DNA from: Salipaludibacillus sp. LMS25
GTDB lineage: Bacteria; Bacillota; Bacilli; Bacillales; Salisediminibacteriaceae
Length of the DNA: 64,000 nt
Reading direction: 5' to 3'
Assembly: GCF_024362805.1 (NCBI RefSeq)
Contig: NZ_CP093299.1
Location: 2,698,001-2,762,000, forward strand
The number at the start of each line of letters is the position of its first letter. The first letter of the stretch is position 1. The translations under genes were made by a program, and so were the position numbers. The notes beneath the pieces were generated by a model. It had not been told where the DNA came from. It searched no databases and saw only the letters and a program-made list of their open reading frames with translations. Shown here one piece after another: positions 61,125-64,000 of the stretch.

Positions 61125-62624
61125 ATGAAAAAACTATGTTTACTACTAGTCATGTTAGTAGGGTCTGTCGGTTTGTTGATAGCATGTGGCAGCAGTGAAG
61201 AAGAAGTAGGAAGTCATTCTGATGCGAGTGAAAGGGGAGAAGGTAATGGTGAATCAGGTAAAGAAGATGACGCGTTAGATCCTGTGACACTTACATGGTA
61301 CTTAATTGGCACGCCACAACAAGACCTTGATGTCGTGATGGAGGAAGTTAACGAGTATACTGAAGAAAAGATTAATGCAACCATTGACCTTAGATTACTG
61401 GACTGGGGAGAATTTGATGAAAGAATGCAGGTAATTACCACTTCCGGAGAAGAGTATGATATTGCATTTACAAGTTCATGGGCGAATAACTACTCTCTAA
61501 ATGCCCGGCGAGGTGCGTTTATTGCATTAGATAATTTGATGGATGAATATGGCGAAGAGATGAAAGAACTAATTGATCCTGCATTTTTAGAAGGAGCTCA
61601 AGTTGACGGAAAACTTTATGCTGTTCCAACGAATAAAGAAGTAGGTCAGCAAGCTGTCCTTTCATTCAATAATGAATTAGTTGAAAGACACAATCTAGAT
61701 ATTTCAACAGTTAACTCGCTAGCAGATTTAGAGCCACTTTTAGCTGTAATTAAAGAAGAAGAATCGGATGTAACACCGATTGCAACATTTGATGCTTACC
61801 TTCCTTTTGATTCTATTCTACAAGAGGAAATGCCATTTGCTTTCAGGTTAGAGGGAAATACAGATGAAGTAGTAAATAAATATGAAGAAGAAGCGACGAT
61901 GGAAACCCTGAAAGTAATGCATGATTACTATAAAAAAGGTTACATTCGTCCAGATGCAGCAACTAGTACAGACTCGTGGCCGTTAGAAACACCAAATTGG
62001 TTTGTGCGTAAAGAGCTCTATCAACCATATGCAGAACATGTATGGTCTAGGTCAGCCGGATATGAAATTGTCACTCGTCCTCTTCATGAACCGTACGTAT
62101 TTAATAATTCAGTGACAGGTTCTATGCAAGCGATTTCAAATACGTCAGAAAACCCAGAGCGGGCTATGATGTTCTTGAACCTATTAAACTCTGATCCATA
62201 TTTAAGAAACTTAATCGACAAAGGGATTGAAGGTGTTCACTACGAAGAAAATGAAGATGGAACCATTAATGATTTACCCGCTCGAGTTGAAAGGTTTAAC
62301 ATGCCAAGCTTTGCGATCGGAAATCAGTTAATTTTAAAACTGTATGAAGACGAGCCAGCAGACAAATGGGATGCTTTTGAAGAGTTTAACGAAAATGCCA
62401 TTCCATCCCCAGTATTAGGGTTTTACTTTGACACTAACCCCGTTCGTACTGAAATTGCAGCGATCAGTAACGTTACAAGTGAATTTTCACCAGCGTTATT
62501 AAAAGGTGCCGTAGACCCAGAGGAGTACATTCCTGAATTTAATAAAAAACTTTATGAAGCAGGAATGCAAAAAGTATTAGACGAAATTCAAAGTCAATAC
62601 GACGAATGGAAAGACAATCATTAA
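61125..62624 (+). CDS. Sugar-binding lipoprotein of the ABC transporter
   Basis: A 499-residue protein. Lipobox L-L-I-A-C at 17 to 21, then an acidic Ser/Glu linker and a large family-1 solute-binding domain (L-T-W-Y-L-I-G-T-P, D-I-A-F-T-S-S-W-A-N-N-Y, and G-F-Y-F-D-T-N-P near the end), the subgroup that works with LplB/LplC permeases. Binds the glycan released by GH85. ATG after ATGGGGGTAAGA. Confidence 0.93.
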   Translation: MKKLCLLLVMLVGSVGLLIACGSSEEEVGSHSDASERGEGNGESGKEDDALDPVTLTWYLIGTPQQDLDVVMEEVNEYTEEKINATIDLRLLDWGEFDERMQVITTSGEEYDIAFTSSWANNYSLNARRGAFIALDNLMDEYGEEMKELIDPAFLEGAQVDGKLYAVPTNKEVGQQAVLSFNNELVERHNLDISTVNSLADLEPLLAVIKEEESDVTPIATFDAYLPFDSILQEEMPFAFRLEGNTDEVVNKYEEEATMETLKVMHDYYKKGYIRPDAATSTDSWPLETPNWFVRKELYQPYAEHVWSRSAGYEIVTRPLHEPYVFNNSVTGSMQAISNTSENPERAMMFLNLLNSDPYLRNLIDKGIEGVHYEENEDGTINDLPARVERFNMPSFAIGNQLILKLYEDEPADKWDAFEEFNENAIPSPVLGFYFDTNPVRTEIAAISNVTSEFSPALLKGAVDPEEYIPEFNKKLYEAGMQKVLDEIQSQYDEWKDNH

Positions 62625-62682
62625 TCAAAATGGCTAGATGATCCCACTTAGGATTCATAAGATGGGTATTCGTTGGTAGGAT

Positions 62683-62728
62683 AAGGGTGTCCCATAAGTC
62701 AAAAAAGGCCTATGGGAAGTCCTTTTTA
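62683..62728 (+). terminator. Hairpin after the binding-protein gene
   Basis: TCCCATA pairs with TATGGGA and is extended by imperfect pairs, followed by T5. Probable end of the transporter transcript. Confidence 0.65.
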
Positions 62729-62854
62729 ATATATTTACTATTTTGTTAAAATGTCTCTCGCGCGTTTTTGGTGATTGTCATTAACGGTATTAAAGCTTGG
62801 GGATGTACTTCTTTTTTATCTTGCAACCCTTGTTGTGTAAGAACTAATATAATA

Positions 62855-62956
62855 GGTAACCGTCCGTAAACTCCCGGGTCAAAATAGGGAGGAGAGCTAA
62901 ATATATTTAGGCGTTAGATAACGGATGCTCATGTCCTGATTGAAGGTTCGTTTTAT
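62855..62956 (-). repeat. Family 2 repeat, copy D, reverse and internally deleted
   Basis: About 100 bp: TAACCGTCCGTAA, CTCCCGGGTCAAAATAG, GATAACGGATGCTCATGTCC, TGATTGAAGGTTCGTTTTAT. Same deletion class as copy C. Confidence 0.75.
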
Positions 62957-63273
62957 AGAATTAGATATGGAATTTTTATAGGCGTAACGTTAGTCAACTA
63001 ATGTGCCGTGTTGTAAGTATAGAAAATGTCACTTGATGGATTTAAGTTTAGAGTTCAGTCCAAGTCACAAAGGCTATAACAGAGGCAGAATATAAATATA
63101 AATTTTTAATTCTATTGGAGAATTAAAAATTTGATGATAAGCGCAGACTATTCCCTTGGTAGTGTCAATAAGTTTGTGTAAGTTAGTTAGGGTATCACTC
63201 AGCACTAGGAGGGGGAGGTTCAGGTATGGGCCCCCGCGGGGGCCCATACCTGAAAAAAATGCCAGACGCCCTC
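62957..63273. other. Non-coding flank of the IS256 element
   Basis: No gene. An AT-rich hairpin AAATTTTTAATTCT/AGAATTAAAAATTT lies near 63100-63133, and TCAATAAGTTTGTGTAAGTTAG at 63166-63187 (in parts) is a good candidate for the inverted end of the element. A perfect GC palindrome follows at 63221. Confidence 0.5.
63221..63252. repeat. Perfect 32-bp GC-rich palindrome
   Basis: CAGGTATGGGCCCCCG joined to its exact reverse complement without a loop, next to an A7 run. The flanking T-run is on the wrong side for a terminator of the leftward transposase. Confidence 0.85.
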
Positions 63274-64000
63274 TTACTCTTCTGATCCATAGCGCTCTTT
63301 GAATAGATCTTGCAGAACCGGCTGAGCCGTGCTGAAACCTCTTAGTTTTCGCTGTGCCCATCGGTCGTTGTACTCAACGGATTGAAGGTAAACAATCTTT
63401 TCTGCGGCTTTTTCTGTTGGCAAACTATTCATCGTTTTCGTTCGCTTCTTGATTTCTTTTATCGTCCGTTCAATGATGTTTGTCGTGTAAATCATCGGCC
63501 GAATTGATGACGGGTACTGAAGAAATGTCAAAAGGACATCCAGATCTTGTTCCCAAGATTGCACCACTTTCGGGTACTTCTTTTCCCAGGTTTCTTTGAA
63601 GGTTTGAAAGCACTCGTCAGCTTCCTCTCGTGTATTAGCTTGATAGATTGGTTTAAGGTCTTCCGACATGGCTGATTGATCTTTTTTTCGTGCGGCATTC
63701 AGGGCATTTCGAACTTTATGCACCACGCATCGCTGCACATCTGCTTTTGGATAGACTTCCTTCATCGCTTCCTCTAAACCAGGTAACCCATCAAAAATCC
63801 CAAGAAGAATCTCTTTCACACCTCTTTCGTAGAGGTCAAGGAGAATCTCTTTCCAACCGAGCGTACTTTCTTTACCACCGACATAGAAACCTAGGATTTC
63901 TCGATAGCCTTCTTCGGTTACACCCACAACGAGATATACAACTTCATTCGCGACATTATCTCGTCGTAGTTTGAGATAGGTCCCGTCTAAATAGACGACA
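63274..64000 (-). CDS. IS256-family transposase, partial at window edge
   Basis: The frame runs through the window end, about 242 residues visible. L-D-G-T-Y-L-K-L-R-R-D at the start has the first catalytic Asp; F-D-G-L-P-G-L-E-E-A holds the second; Q-R-C-V-V-H-K-V-R-N and N-I-I-E-R-T-I-K-E-I-K-K-R-T (catalytic Glu) follow. C-terminus appears complete, so the element may be intact. Confidence 0.95.
   Translation of the reverse strand, partial: VVYLDGTYLKLRRDNVANEVVYLVVGVTEEGYREILGFYVGGKESTLGWKEILLDLYERGVKEILLGIFDGLPGLEEAMKEVYPKADVQRCVVHKVRNALNAARKKDQSAMSEDLKPIYQANTREEADECFQTFKETWEKKYPKVVQSWEQDLDVLLTFLQYPSSIRPMIYTTNIIERTIKEIKKRTKTMNSLPTEKAAEKIVYLQSVEYNDRWAQRKLRGFSTAQPVLQDLFKERYGSEE

Overview
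The window looks like chromosomal DNA of a Bacillaceae bacterium. Codon use, strong GGAGG ribosome-binding sites, sigma-A promoters, CcpA (cre) sites, LexA boxes of the GAAC-N4-GTTC type and a GlnK/GlnL pair all point that way. The combination of a secreted GH85 endoglycosidase with many short intergenic repeats recalls alkaliphilic Bacillus relatives; that species-level guess is inference.

Positions 1 to about 25,700 are the right two thirds of a tailed (siphovirus-type) prophage. It starts with the last early/middle genes (RusA resolvase, several zinc-ribbon small proteins, an ArpU-like late regulator). Two AT-rich accessory genes follow. Then come terminase small and large subunits, portal, minor head protein, scaffold, capsid, connectors, tail tube, two tail chaperones, a 1267-residue tape measure, distal tail, a receptor-binding-type protein, a Gp37-like tail protein, holin and amidase endolysin. 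Integrase and repressor lie outside the window.

Positions 25,690 to 27,800 hold the most interesting element. Directly after the endolysin is a self-contained RNA gene: an extended -10 promoter, a single 32-bp type I-C CRISPR repeat whose stem is conserved with compensatory changes, and a strong terminator. Opposite it runs a leftward block of five small phage genes from two promoters that share a near-identical operator, including a small helix-turn-helix protein. This is the place and layout of an anti-CRISPR locus, and the solitary repeat is a candidate RNA anti-CRISPR (Racr) against a type I-C system.

Positions 27,800 to 36,200 are a scarred region: a duplicated 0.7-kb LexA-controlled segment, a 5'-truncated second endolysin, an LXG polymorphic toxin with an RNase A-like C-terminus cut by a repeat element, its CdiI-type immunity gene, IS21 and IS3 remnants, cytidine deaminase, and a decayed second toxin with an orphan immunity-like gene.

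Positions 36,200 to 41,600 carry a GlnK/GlnL-type two-component system, an asparaginase and a GntP/Dcu-like transporter, each bordered by copies of two short repeat families.

Positions 42,300 to 62,700 form a high-mannose N-glycan utilisation locus: secreted GH85 endoglycosidase, GH1, ROK kinase, YesL-like protein, two GH38 and one GH125 mannosidases, YesM/YesN-type two-component system, two sugar ABC permeases and a binding lipoprotein. Three cre-like sites suggest catabolite control. The window ends in an IS256-family transposase cut by the window edge.
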